A stretch of 64,000 nucleotides of DNA from Celoporthe dispersa (GCA_016584495.1 WAID01000005.1:1500501-1564500), one strand, 5' to 3'. Counted from the first letter of the stretch, positions 12,565-24,375 are shown. Notes: generated from the letters alone by a model not told the origin. A program made the numbers and translations.

Positions 12565-14368
12565 ATGAGGTCAACTTGTGTTTTGTTGCTGGGCGCAGCC
12601 GCTGCCACCAGCACCGCGCTGAACTCATCGTCCTCTGTGTCTTGGGCAAATCTTGCAATCTCCGCCCCCGAGAACGGTCGATACCTACATCGCACGAGCA
12701 GTGACGAGCCTTTTCTTCTGGCAAGCTGACACAGCTTGGGAATTGTTCCACCGCCTCAACCGCAGCGATGTCGACTTTTACCTTCGAGACAGAGCAAGCA
12801 AAGGCTTCAATGTGGTGCAAGCCGTGGCTATCGCAGAGCTCAACGGCACAAGCTGGCCTAATTTTTGTCCGTGATTATGAAATCCTCTTATACCCTCACC
12901 ATCTGTTTCTGTATGCAATAATTGATCAAGAGAGCCGAAGAGAAAGCTCGAATGATGGTCCATCCCCTTCCCCTGAAGCAATCACTAACAGTCAGACGCG
13001 GTCTAGATGGAGATCTTCCTTTGATCGACAAAGACCCAATGAAACCTAATGAAGCTTACTTTGAGTACGTCGACTGGGTTGTCAACCGCGCGGCTGAGTA
13101 TGGAATTCTTATTGCTCTGGTACCGACCTGGGGTGCATATATCAACTGTGGATGGTATAATCAGTCCTGGGTAATATTCAACCATACCAATGCCAAGTGG
13201 TACGGAAGCTACATTGGGGAACGCTACCCCGGGCTTCCTAAGATCATCGGTGCCGACTCTAATGGCTTTTGGTCCTGCAACATATCCGATGCCGAAACCG
13301 AGTGGGAAGCAGATCCGTCACTTGACCAGGCCAGCCTTGTTGGTCCGATCCGGGACTGGCGGTCTGTCTTTGCTAGTCTGGCGGATGGGCTGAGGGAGGC
13401 CGAGGCCCAGAAAGGGTTCACTTCTTTTATCGCCTGGCATCCGACAGGCGTACAGGAAGTCGGAACGGACAAGCCTTATGGTCACAACGTGAGCTCATCT
13501 ACCTCTCCGAACAATATTCCATTTCTATACTGACCTACCCATAATCAGTATATGAACGGCAGCTTTGGTCGACTCTCTATGGACGCCGTACAATCCGGAC
13601 ACACGCTCGCCGACCACACGACGCTCGGCGAGGAATTCTACCTGTTGCAGGACTGGGACAGCACCAAAAACTACAACAACATTACCGAGATGCGAGCCGC
13701 CTTTCCGGGGCCTGTCATCGACCTCGAGAATCACTACGAGGGAGCCCACATCGCCTTCAACGCCTCCCTTACCCCTATGGAACACATCAGTCGTGCGGCA
13801 TGGCCTTTGGAATGCCTTCCTTTCCGGCTCGGCTGGATTCACCTATGGTGCACAGGCTATCTGGCAAATGTATGCGCCCGAGTCTGAGCTGGCATACTCG
13901 TGGCTCTACATGCCGCCAAGACTGAACCTGGCCGCCAACGAATCGTGGCGTGATGCGCTCGGGTACCCAGGCTCTACGCAGGCCGGCTACCTGCGGAGCC
14001 TCTTCACTGGGCTAGACAAGGAGACGTTCAACAGCCTGCAACCGAATAGAACTTTTATCAAGACCCCTAGCAACTCGGACGGAGATATTCTGAGCTATGA
14101 GGCAAACCGCTACGTGGCAGGTCTCGTTGGCCCCCGGCAGTATTGGCTATACACTGGATTCGGCGATGCTTTTGACCTGGATCTTGGTGCGCTCGGCCAG
14201 CAATTTGGGAAGGTCAATGGCGAGGCCAAGTCGGAATGGTTTGATCCTCGGACTGGAAAGGCCCAAAATGCTACGGGGACTCTCCAGCTCTCAGGCCGGA
14301 AGACCTTTGAGCCACCAACTGGCGGTAGCGTCGACAATGACTGGGCCTTCGTACTTACATCGGCATGA
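12565..14368 (+). CDS. Secreted apiosidase-like (DUF4038) glycoside hydrolase, two frameshifts
   Basis: Exons 12565-12866, 13007-13488 and 13549-14368; with two one-base corrections they give 533 residues. Seen: signal peptide (MRSTCVLLLGAAAATSTALN), then NGRYLH...FFWQADTAWELFHRL, GFNVVQAVAIAEL, YGDLPLIDKDPMKPNEAYF, ALVPTWG, SGSAGFTYGAQAIWQMYAP and a C-terminal beta domain ending DNDWAFVLTSA. Known: this order is that of DUF4038/apiosidase-like TIM-barrel enzymes (GH140-related) with a C-terminal collagen-binding-like domain; related enzymes act on plant pectic side chains, but the substrate here cannot be read. Intron 1 (140 nt, GTCCGT...CTAG, branch CTAAC near 12984) is inferred because it restores PNFYGDLPLID; intron 2 (60 nt) is clear. 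Odd: an extra T in TTTT 12711-12714 and an extra C in CCCC 13772-13775 each break the frame. Confidence 0.85.
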
Positions 14369-15252
14369 ATGGCCACTATGATAGCTCAGAATAAGCCCAT
14401 CCTGAAAAGGGCAGTCCTCAAATAGTTCTCTATTATTTGATCTTACTATATTCTGAAACTTATTTCTTCTTTCTTTCTCTCCTTCTCTCAATATCTCTAT
14501 TCTTCCCCTCCTCTCAAGGTACTAACGCTGTCCAATCATATGAATACGGGTAGCGCTCAGATGTATCAAATCTATAATTCACGACGGCTAATGGGTGTAC
14601 CATATGACTGCCATCTGAAGGCTACTAATTGGATTTGCATGTTCTATCCTATTCTTCCTATATCGGCGTCAGACATCGCTGATGCTTAAGTGACTCGGGA
14701 GACTTGATGCGATTCGGAAACGAGATCTTCGCGCAAAACACCCATTTCAGCTCTTGATCAGGTCATAACGAGCAGGTGGTTCTGCGATCTTCTGTTAGAT
14801 TACCTTCGAAGTCTGTCATACGGCAGGTTCACATGTGGACTAGAGACGTGGTGCAAGGTTGATGGATACATCAAGTAAATTCCGGGTATTCGAGTAGGAC
14901 GGCTTCCCCAGCACGACATCATCGTCAGTCGGGATAGGAGAACGTGAAGGAGGGCTGCTGTAAGAGCTTGTAGAGTGATGCAGCAAGAGGCGGAACATAT
15001 TTCCTGTTTACTTGGTTGTATCGATTCGTAATGCCATATCATGATCCAAGCAACTCTGTGTCTCCATATCGGAGTGGGTATACCAAAAAATCTATCTGTG
15101 CCACTGAATGTGCAGCAGCCACTCCAAAAAGGAATACTCATTCCCTTGGTTATTTGCAAGTCCCAGAGCCGGCCACACAGACGCCCTCACCAAAACCCAG
15201 GCTCAACCTTAGCCTACGAGAAAACAGCTGCGAAACAACTCCTAGAAGTATT
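14369..15252. other. Convergent intergenic region, no gene seen
   Basis: It holds the 3' regions of the glycoside hydrolase (plus) and LRO1 (minus). A pyrimidine-rich stretch lies at about 14460-14515. The short frames near 14800-15290 occur in overlapping phases on both strands without recognisable motifs. Confidence 0.5.
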
Positions 15253-17206
15253 CTAATCCTCTTCGAACACCTGCACCCGATCTGCATACTGTGAAATATT
15301 ACTCACGACGTAGTCATTGATCGTCTCGCCCCTGCCCGCCGCCACCCTCAGGATCAGCTCGTTCAGCGTTGCCCTCCCCAGGATGTCCACGTGGTCCGCG
15401 CTATGCGGTCCCCCACGCGGGTTGAACCTTTCGGGCTCGTGCGGCATCTCGACGACCGTGACCTTGACACCGGCTGGGTTATATCTCTTCATCTGCCATC
15501 CACGATTACACATGTATCCTGAGCTCAGCAAGTTCACCGTCCCGTCGCCCTCGCCCATAATGACCCCGTGATCGACGACCCCGTGAATCAGGCCTGTGTC
15601 GATGGTGATGTTCAGCGCGGAGGAGGTATCGGGGGTGCGGTAGTAGTACGCGCGCTCGGTGGGCTTGCCGACGCCATAGAAGCAGTAGACCTTGAGGCTG
15701 GGCGCCAGCGGGAGGCGGGTCTCGAGGGGGTTGATCCACTTGCGGAAATCCTTCTCGTTCGCCTCGACCTCGGCCGTGGTGTGGGCTATCCCGTGAGAGA
15801 ACGAGCCGCGGATCTGTGCCTGATACCAGTCCTCGGTGGTGTTGAGCAGGTAGTCCATTGCGTTGCCCACTGTCATGTTCCTCTCCGGGACCGTCCAATT
15901 AACACCCCGACGGAAGTTCAGGAAGGAGCCGTACGAGTTGATCTGACCCGGCTGGTCATCCGGCGCCCAGGAGAGGTTGCCCCAGACTGCGTCGCCACCG
16001 ATGGGAAGCATGGATGAGATTCCCGGCATGGCGCGGAAGATGTCGGCCCTCTCCTCCTTCGAGAGGAATTTCTCCAGGCCGTATACGGCAAAGGCGTTGA
16101 GCTGGGCCGTATCCTTCATCTCGCCTGATAACACAGCCGGTATGTCCTTTACCGCGCCGAGCATGCATCCGCTGATATTGATCCACGACTCGACATGGTC
16201 TTCTACCCAGGAGTCGCCGCCCCGGCCGCCTTCTTCAGAGGCCACCCAGTGGAAGAAGTAAAAGAGAACCTGGCTGCCCATGCTGTGTGAGATGAGGACC
16301 ACCTTTTGGTTCCAACCCAGCACCGCAGATTCGATATGCATTTTGAGACGGGTGAAGTACTGATCCCTCTTCTCCAGGTTCTGGTATGAGAGCCGCCAGT
16401 CATAAGCGGCCGTGAATGAGTTCGTCGGGTCGTATCCCAGGGGCGCGAGATTCTCGTATATTTTGCTCCATATCCAATAGCCAGTAATGAAGAAGTCGGT
16501 GGCATCAAAGCCCTGGGCGGCGCGCAGCTTGATACCCGGTGGGTCGAGACCCGTCCTCTTGTCCAGCATGATATGTTGCTTCCACACCTCTTTCTCCATG
16601 ACCAAGGCCCTCATCATACTCCATGATCCCCAAAGCCGTTTTCGAAAGTACGGCCTGGAGATGTTCATCGTACCCCAGGACTCGAGACCAGTCGAGATGA
16701 CGCCGGGTATCATGATGATCGGGTGGTGGGCCTCGAGGCCTTCGGACCGGGCCTTGAGACCGACTGAGAAGGCATCGTAGGAGTCGATGAAGTCGCGCTC
16801 TCCTTTCTGTTTGGGCTCGCAATGGTCAGAGAGTGTTCATCGGCACCACAGCCGCCGCGGGGGCAGGGGGGCAGATATGCTAACGTACCACCAGATCGCG
16901 GACATCTTTGACCAGGCCCGCTGGCAAGGCGTCCAGCAGACTGTCCACAGTCAGGTCGCCTATCTCCGGGAAGTCTATGAGGTCGTTGGTCTTTGCGAAG
17001 AAGCCAGCTGCTATGATGCCAAACACACTGCCGAGCAGGAAGATGGCACCGAGTTTTCTCTTGCGCTTCGGGTGGACGAGCTTAAGCTTGTCTCCGGGCT
17101 TGATGGGGCTTTCATCGCGACTCAGCGTGACGGGTTCTGGAGACTCGGAGGCACTGTGGTCTGCCCTTCCTCTTGTGACGACACGGCGGCGCAGCTCAGA
17201 GGCCAT
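15253..17206 (-). CDS. LRO1: Phospholipid:diacylglycerol acyltransferase (PDAT)
   Basis: Exons 17206-16889 and 16806-15253 (82-nt phase-0 intron, GTACGT...ACAG), 623 residues, frame intact. Seen: short basic cytosolic N-terminus (MASELRRR), one membrane anchor (about residues 57-76, LGAIFLLGSVFGIIAAGFFA), then the LCAT-like alpha/beta hydrolase fold: MIPGVISTGLESWGT, AAYDWRLSYQNLE, the nucleophile elbow ISHSMGSQ (catalytic Ser), GEGDGTVNLLSSGYMC (catalytic Asp) and HSADHVDILGR (catalytic His). Known: Lro1 moves an acyl chain from a phospholipid to diacylglycerol, making triacylglycerol and lysophospholipid in the ER membrane. The start was chosen because upstream in-frame codons belong to non-conserved sequence and MASELRRR matches the family's N-terminus. 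It diverges from NAA30. Confidence 0.97.
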
Positions 17207-18336
17207 GATCGCCTCGTGGGGCCTGCTCTCTGTCCCTGGGAAGGGGCTGACGCAGGTCCTGAGCACGTCTTCGCTGTCCGCTTGCAGTTGGTGGGCTGTT
17301 ATGGAGAACGGTGGGACTTCTTCTCCTCGAGGATTCGAACAGGCGGTCGCGATCTTCTTCGGCGCTGCTGGCGCCAGCCCTGTCTCGAGATATGTTATAT
17401 TAGAAAATGTATAGAGACTGTACACGCCCAAGGACCATTTGTGGCTGGAGAAGGCCCTGGCGGGGGGGTTGACTTTGATAGCTCCCGGGCGAAGCTTCCT
17501 CCTCGTTCGAAAGTGAGTGCCCTGGTACCTGGCGACGGTCAGGTCTGGAAATGGGTTGACGTAATGGGACTTGCAGGGAGACAGGGATTGTACTAGCACA
17601 GGCTACTCAGTACAGCACTACGATGCTGTGGTCGTATGTAGTACCACTACGATAGCAATACCATAGCGTCCAAACGTGCTAATGTACACGCTGTGGCAGT
17701 GGGTCCTGCCCTGGCGCTCGGCATTACTGACAGTGGGTGCAGGGGTGTGCACAGGGGCTGACAGGCCCTCACCCCTTGTCCCTGCCTCCTGTAAGCGCGT
17801 CCTAGGAGTTACAGGCAGAAGTTCTCGACCGGCTCTGCCCATCCCCCTTCAGACCCTTTCCCACACCTAGGTCTGGCATGTGACAGTCGAGATCGGACGT
17901 GAGAAGTGCGCTGACGCTGCTGACTGAAAGGGGCAGGTCAGTCTGCTCCCCGATGTGGATCACTCTGTCTTTTGTTCCTCCCACTCGGTCTCCCTTACCT
18001 GCTCAGCGCCTGGAGATTCTCTGGATAGGAGCCTCGACAAATCTTCTGGCCCAGCAACAGGTGAAGCACAAATAGACCGCCGCTGGCAGTCGGGCTCCGC
18101 GTTGCTCCTCGGTCGGTCCTGCTCCTGTCCTGGAAATAAACCTCACCGACAGGCACCCGTCCAGTCAGCCAGCCTCAGCACTCGCGACGTCCACGCTTCA
18201 CGACGCAGCTCCGGACAGTTCTTTCTGTTTCGAAGCCTTGCTCGGCTCTCTCATGATCTTGCTTCTGACCTTTTATTTATTACCGACCGCTGTAATATCA
18301 CTGTTCCTCAACATCGAGAACCTCCTCGGATCCAAG
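17207..18336. promoter_or_regulatory. Divergent intergenic region between LRO1 and NAA30
   Basis: About 1.1 kb between two outward-facing start codons; it must contain both promoters. A repeated GTACTAG/TAGTACC motif occurs around 17590-17645 and the pyrimidine-rich NAA30 leader lies at 18100-18300. The long antisense-type frames across 16787-17596 overlap LRO1 and are shadows. Confidence 0.45.
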
Positions 18337-18985
18337 ATGAGCCTCCCAAGCCAGCTGAAGTACATCCAATACTCTCATAACCTTGAGGCGCAATACCTAC
18401 CGGCCATACGGGCATTGATATCCAAGGACCTGAGCGAACCATACAGCATCTATGTCTACCGCTATTTTCTATATCAATGGGGCCACCTATGTTACATGGT
18501 ATTCCCCGCCCCCCCCTTCTCCTTCGAATTTGGTCATTCTTCGTCATGCCGGTTCATTTCCCAAGATGCAAACACCCTAACTAACCATCATTCAGGCCCT
18601 CAACCCCAAGGACTCATCCCTAGTAGGGGTGATAATCTGCAAATTGGAGACCCACTCCTCCCACTCACCACCCACCCGCCGGGGCTACATTGCCATGCTA
18701 GCCGTCTCATCTACCTTCCGCGGTCAAGGTATTGCCACTGCCTTAGTCAAGAAGGCAATCGACGCCATGGCTGAGCGTAATGCCGACGAGGTAGTCCTAG
18801 AGACGGAGGAGACCAACAAGCCCGCCATGCGCCTGTATGAGCGCCTGGGCTTCTTACGTTCCAAGAAGCTGCATCGATACTATCTCAACGGTAACAGTGC
18901 TTATCGGCTCGTGCTGCTGTTGAAGAGCGTCGACCCGGACTCGGCGACCGACTTTGCGCTGGACGAATCCGAGAGGCACGCATAG
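18337..18985 (+). CDS. NAA30: NatC N-alpha-acetyltransferase catalytic subunit Naa30/Mak3
   Basis: Exons 18337-18498 and 18596-18985 across a 97-nt phase-0 intron (GTATTC...TTCAG, with CTAAC branch motifs), 183 residues, frame intact. Seen: QYLPAIRALISKDLSEPYSI near the N-terminus, YVYRYFLYQW, VGVIICKLE, GYIAMLAV, the GNAT acetyl-CoA loop STFRGQGIATALV (RxxGxA), EVVLETEETNKPAMRLYERL and RYYLNGNSAYRLVL. Known: Naa30 acetylates N-termini such as Met-Leu, Met-Ile and Met-Phe on ribosome-associated nascent chains together with Naa35 and Naa38; in yeast it is Mak3, needed for L-A virus maintenance. The ATG at 18337 fits the family start; extending upstream adds hydrophobic sequence starting at a TTG. 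Confidence 0.96.
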
Positions 18986-20103
18986 GAGGTGTGGCACTCT
19001 CGATGTTCGACTCGGTGGGCTGGAGGAAACCCGGCGGCAGCAGAGTCGCACGCGACAGCACTATCGCAAGGATGGAGGCGTCGGCGCCCCGCCAGTGGGC
19101 TAAGCCAATGGACGTGGGCACATGCGCGCGCGGTAATATGAGCTATTTCGACACGATGCACGACCGCGTTGGTGACCCCAATGGGCGCTATGCCCCGACG
19201 CATCTACTACCGGAAAGTGTATTCGGACACTACGCTGGCCACCAAGAGATCCAGGAGGGTGGGATCTGCGCACCACGCGAGGCAGCGAGGGACATTGGGG
19301 CTTTTGGAGGAGATTTTGTACAGGGCTTGCTTCATCGAGAGTTTTCTCGCGGCTCTATCCGCGTGCAGCGGCGGCGTTCTGGTACTAGGTGTAACAGCAT
19401 TCTGCAGGCAGAGAGGCAGACATTACACTGGGAAGCATTTGCATGGTGGAGGGATTGATTCTACAGTCTAGATTCAATGAAAGCAATCGAACCTAACCCT
19501 CAAAAAGTCTGCAGGACGTTTTCAGGGACGTTCACCGGGCTGGCAATCCCGTCATTAACATCATCCCAGGCTGACACAAAGCAAAAGGATCTGTCTAAAA
19601 TCAGCCCTGCAAGAGCACACTCAGCATGATGAATGACAGGTATGCCTTTTACGCGAGTGTATCCCAGAGAAAAAAAGAGAGAGATAGAGAAGGAAGAGGA
19701 GAGCATATGCTTGCCGAAGTGAGGGTACAAGCCTATATCTACAGCTTGGGCGTGGGGCATCTAAAGAGTGTGACCAAAATTCAAGCCTGCTGTGTGACTA
19801 GCGGTGCCAGCCGACCCAGCAAGTTAGTACAGTGAACCCAAAACCCCACACTGGAGCCGAGGCGCTACTTACTCCTTCAACTTCACCCCCGACACAATAC
19901 ATACACAGTACACTTTCTTCACTCCATACCACAACCCAAAGCACAATCCCGAGCATCTTCATTCTATGCGCCCCTATCTCTCGCATCGGAAGGCGGCGCC
20001 CCCATATCTCCACAGCATCTCTCACCTCGCCAGCCCTCCTCCTTCCCGAAACGATCGCTCGTAATGATAGTGCGGCAGTCGACAGATCGGGACCCCCTTC
20101 AAG
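18986..20103. other. Intergenic region, no supported gene
   Basis: It lies between NAA30 and LDB17. A 151-codon frame (ATG 19003 to 19458) has no recognisable motif, and equally long frames overlap it in another plus phase and on the minus strand, so it is not called. The last 250 bases (about 19850-20100) are C- and CA-rich and look like the LDB17 promoter and leader. Confidence 0.45.
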
Positions 20104-21772
20104 ATGGCAGAAGGCATTGAGGTGTCTGTAGAAACCGAAGAGCAATTCTGGGACGGTGAGTCAGTCTACTTTCCAATTGTATTTTCAGATCCAGGCTGAT
20201 GGTTTGGCTTTTCTATCGACAGAGCTACGAAACATCCTGTCGGCACAATGCGACTCCTACGAGATCATCGACGACTCCCTGCGATCGTGGCTGCACCTCG
20301 TGTCTAGCTGTCGCGACAATTTTCTGGACAGCGAAGACGATGTCGCGAACTGCTCTCAGCTCCTTCTCGACAGCCAGATATACTGCGCGAACAAGGGATA
20401 TGTCCGCATACAAATCATATACAGCCTCCTGCAGGAGGACGACCCCTCCTCGCTCAACGTCATTGCCAACTTCCTACTCCTCGACGGCCGGTCCGACGAG
20501 AGCACTTTCAAACAGATGATTGAGGAGGGTGTTTCCCGAAGCTCGTCGAGCTCATCAACGGGCGGAGAGAAGACGACAGGAGGCTACATCGCTTGCTGCT
20601 GGAGCTGATGTACGAGATGGCGCGCATCGAGCGGCTGCGGGTGGACGACTTGCTCTGTGTCGACGATAACTTCATCATCTACATGTTCCACCTGATCGAG
20701 GGCCTGTCGGACGACGTGAATGATCCTTATCATTATCCCATCATACGGGTGCTGCTGGTCCTGAACGAGCAGTACATGGTCGCCTCTACAATCGCCGCTG
20801 TTGACGCTGCCGAGGCGACGGCACCGCTGACGAACCGCGTAATCAAGATCCTCTCCTTGCACGGACCTAGGTACAGGACATTCGGGGAGAATATCATATT
20901 GCTTCTGAACAGAGAGACCGAGACAGCGCTGCAGCTGCTCATACTAAAGCTACTCTATCTCCTCTTTACCACGAGGGCGACGTACGAATATTTCTACACC
21001 AACGACTTGCGCGTCCTGCTGGACGTCATCATCCGCAACCTCCTCGACCTCCCCGACGAATCGATGGCCCTGCGCCATACCTACCTCCGAGTGCTCTACC
21101 CGCTGCTAGCACACACCCAGCTCAGCAACCCGCCGCATTACAAGAGGCAAGAGATCCTGAAAGTTCTCCAGATCCTAGGCGGCGAAGGTAATGTCCACTT
21201 TGCCCCAGCAGACGAGACGACCATACGGCTAGTCGACCGCGTCTCGAAAGTTGGATGGCTCGGCGAGAGCGGCGAGAGCGAGATTGCCAAGAAGCTTCTT
21301 GGCATCAGTATGACACACTCACAGACGACCAGTAACGTGTCCGTCGTCGACGTCGCGGCCGTCATGGAGAAACCGGGGGTAAAGACGCCAAGTCGTAGGA
21401 AGGCTGGTGACGCCAAGACCGAGGGAGTTGAAGGAGGCACTCGCCACACCAGTGCCAGCGCCAGCACCCGAGCCCGAGGCCGGGCCCGAAGTGGCGTCAG
21501 AGACTAGTCCGCAGCAGGAGAACAACAGCCCGGAGCGGACAAAGAAGAGGTCCCTACCCGTGGTCCCAAAGCACAGACATGGCAAGCCAACAGTCGTACC
21601 ATTGCCCGTGTTGCATGTGAGTAATGGCAATGGACACGGGGATGGCGCCGGTGTTGCGAAGAAGCTGCCGCCCAAGACACCGCCGCCGCGGAGGACGAGA
21701 ATGATGAAGATCGAGACAGTGGCAGACGACACGGTGCCTTTACCCACCACTTCTAACAACTCTGCGTCGTGA
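20104..21772 (+). CDS. LDB17: Ldb17/Dip1/SPIN90 family Arp2/3 activator, two compensating frameshifts
   Basis: Exons 20104-20155 and 20223-21772 (67-nt phase-1 intron), about 533 residues. Seen: short N-terminus (MAEGIEVSVETEEQFWD), then a helical SPIN90 leucine-rich domain across most of the protein (LHLVSSCRDNFLDSEDDVA, PKLVELINGRREDDRRLHRL, LRHTYLRVLYPLLAHTQL), VDVAAVMEKPGVKTPSRR, and a proline-rich C-terminus (LPVVPKHRHGKP, LPPKTPPPRR). Known: SPIN90/Dip1/Ldb17 form an armadillo-like fold that activates Arp2/3 without a pre-existing filament, and Ldb17 acts at endocytic actin patches; the Pro-rich tail is an SH3 ligand in yeast. Odd: one T is missing at TTT 20532-20534 and about one extra base lies somewhere in 21380-21407; the two shifts cancel, so the first and last parts share a frame. 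Confidence 0.9.
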
Positions 21773-23054
21773 AATTTCTCTGAGGGATGTCTCAGATCAG
21801 GTCTCGCGGAGGCGAGCTTTTTGAGGGAGGGAGGGGGGCTTGGAGGTGACAGCAGTGTGGTGCTCAAGTAGCGAATACTTTCCGCTTAACATTTCACGGC
21901 GAGCATTTCGCGGCGCGCATACGATATCTCGGCAGACTTCCACGACATGGCATAGGGAGTAAGCGGCGTTCTTTCTTCTATCAGATTTAGCTGGGTGGGG
22001 TTTTGGGGTTCCTCTACGGCTTCCGCGTCAACATGGTTATGACAGAATGGTATAATGCTTTGAACCCGACATCAGAGTTCGCAAAGTAAGATACAGCTGA
22101 ATGCGCATAATTAATGTCACAAGGTAATTAACACTAGCAAAGTTGGTCTCAGACATGGAAGTGTTTATAAGCTCTCCTATGTGATAATCTTATCAAAGCT
22201 GTAGTGTGATTGTATGTTTAGACTTCAGTCAGGCCTACTCCTCTTGCTATCTATCCATATCAATGCATGTTGGAGCGCTAGATTGTTTATTACAACTCGT
22301 ATACTTACTTATTATGAAGCATACTAAGAGTACTCGAAGACTTGTGGCATGTGGACAGTTATCATAATCTCATTTTAGAAAAAGGATGGTACACTACCGT
22401 CTATCAAAACAGCTCTTCTGCCATCTATGAAGGCAATGCATTTGGAATACACGGCTTTACAAATATTGGTGTCTATTCAATAGGAACCACTGGCACTCAT
22501 CTATAACTGATTCGGATACCATACGCAATGACTTGTATAATGAGTTGCACAAGCTAGGGCAGGCTTCCAGTTCAAGCCTACCTCTGCATGGCCTTGGGAT
22601 CTCAAGGCGTCCCCCCAAAATAAACTCTCAAACTGGAGGAAGCATTAATACTCTTTTACCAGATATATCAAGCACAACGCCCATCACACATACGCTTCAA
22701 TATCGCAAATATCACGATCGCATCCAAACCATGGCGAATGACATTCTCAAAAAGTGTGATACAGAAGACATTTTTTAAATCGGATTCGCTATCAGATAGC
22801 TCCCAACGCACCCTCGCCAACATGGGTTGCAACAATCCCCATCCACGGATATAAGGCGTTACTGGTATTCTGCTCTCAGGCGCACACATTTGCTCCCACT
22901 GAAACCAGTTAGAACCCGAATAGTCTTTCCGCATCAATAAGTCTGTTCGGTTCCGACTTGCTAACTACAGGCCACTTTGTCATGAGTGCTAGAGAACAAC
23001 TGCCCTGACGAGCGCTGTAGTATCTAAGCCATTGTCCCCACACATCAAACCGAG
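21773..23054. other. Intergenic region with declining GC, no gene seen
   Basis: Downstream of LDB17. From about 22.0 kb the GC content drops towards that of the AT-rich block but does not yet show its extreme composition. The frame at 22533-22778 has no recognisable motif. Confidence 0.4.
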
Positions 23055-23816
23055 ATGTTCAAGCTCAATAGTTGCAGCGCCCTGACCAAATATGAGATTG
23101 AGCAAATGATACAAACTCTCCAATACAGTGCTCCAGCCCCCTCAAACCTGCGCAACACTGTCACCAATGTCGAGTTGTATCAGCAATTTCCCACATCAAA
23201 GATAGTCTGCTGCTTTTGTGGTGGTGAGGCATAATTAGGTAGCTGAGTGCCAGGATGGACACTGGTGGCAGCACCCTCTAGTACCTGCCCAGAACTATTG
23301 AGAAGCTTGTTGGTAAAACATGCATGCCATCATGCGAATATTGGGAAGAGCGTCAATGAAGATACTTCCGAGTCACTGAACAGGAAATCGAGAATACGAG
23401 AACAGAGAGCCTCGAGTCCGCAAGAAAGGCCTCACGTCGACGTGGCGAAATGGTATGATCACTACCCCGATGTACCGAAGGGACATGCACGTTATTTGCA
23501 AAGTGGGATCCCAGAGGAACAGAGCTTGAAATTTAAGGAGGTCCACAAGCTGGACGGCCTTCTTATTCTAGTGTGTGAGAATCATGCGAGTATTCGTTGC
23601 CATCGGGTCACTCCAAAAGACAGGACCTTGTGGGATGAAGTCTCGTACCAGCCCATTTGCAACGGGTGCAACCTAGTAGTCCCCCATCTACGTCAGCTTA
23701 TTCCTCAAGGGTCTCCGTTACAATGCCTGCAGCATGCCCAATCGGGTAATTTAGTTGCGCTTCAACGGACAACAACTGACATTCAATACGGATGGCTACA
23801 AGTGCTTCAGCTTTAG
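23055..23816 (+). pseudogene. Possible decayed unknown gene
   Basis: Not recognised. From ATG 23055 a frame runs 59 codons to TAA 23232; the same frame has a second stop at 23244 and is then open for about 190 codons to 23816. So about 253 codons are open except for two stops 12 nt apart. Visible are a Cys cluster just before the first stop (IVCCFCGG) and Cys-containing stretches later (ICNGCNLV). No splice pair removes the two stops sensibly. It could be a broken gene with a Cys-rich domain or chance. Confidence 0.25.
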
Positions 23817-24265
23817 GACCAGCGGCGTCAAGTGTCAAAATTCACCCACAAAATGGCCGCTGATTCCAGCTATAAGACCTCAAACTCAAAGTCCATTCCC
23901 ATACCGCAAATCTGATGAGAACAGGAGTAATAAAAGCGCCAATATTGATTGCAAATTTTAGGGGGAAGTAGCATGGAAGTAGCAGCGCAGCTACTATGTT
24001 GCTGCCGCTACCTCGTTGGCCGCATCTCAGAACTAAATATGGAAAGCTGAGGTGGTAATTACTATTATAACGGATATGGAGCTTCTATATAATGGACAAA
24101 ATCTTGGGATTCCAATTGGAGCTTTTTTCTTCTTCTTTTTCTAAAGAGAAGGACGGTGATAGAAGACGCGAACATTGGAGAAGGTAGAGATTGGCTGATG
24201 AATGAATTATCAAAACAGAACGTATTCTAACAAATATGGCATAAAAGTTCAGGCCACTAGTTACA

Positions 24266-24369
24266 GGCACCATGGCGGAGGGGTTAACGCGTCAGACTTG
24301 AACGAGAAGCATTGCTTTTCGAGACATCTGATTCCTTCGGGAGCGCAAGTTCGAATCTTGCTGGTGTCG
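24266..24369 (+). tRNA. tRNA-Ser(UGA) with a 23-nt intron
   Basis: All arms fold: acceptor GGCACCA/TGGTGTC (one G-U), D-stem GCG/CGC with the GGTTAA loop type, anticodon stem TCAGA/TCTGA, anticodon TGA at 24299-24301, intron at about 24303-24325 after the usual position 37, long variable arm (TCC/GGA) as expected for a serine tRNA, T-arm GCAAG-TTCGAAT-CTTGC, and discriminator G as in serine tRNAs. It sits at the edge of the AT-rich block. Confidence 0.93.
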
Positions 24370-24370
24370 A

Positions 24371-24375
24371 TTTTT
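24371..24375 (+). terminator. Pol III terminator of tRNA-Ser
   Basis: A TTTTT run starts two bases after the discriminator base, the normal place for RNA polymerase III termination. Confidence 0.8.

Noticed and set aside
16787..17596. 269-codon plus-strand frame
   Set aside because: Antisense to LRO1 exon 1 and its intron; no motif; LRO1 is unambiguous.
18238..18336. N-terminal extension of NAA30 with a hydrophobic stretch
   Set aside because: It would start at TTG 18238; family members start next to QLKYIQY, matching ATG 18337.
19003..19458. 151-codon plus-strand frame after NAA30
   Set aside because: No recognisable motif, overlapped by similar-length frames in other phases; GC-rich sequence makes chance frames likely.
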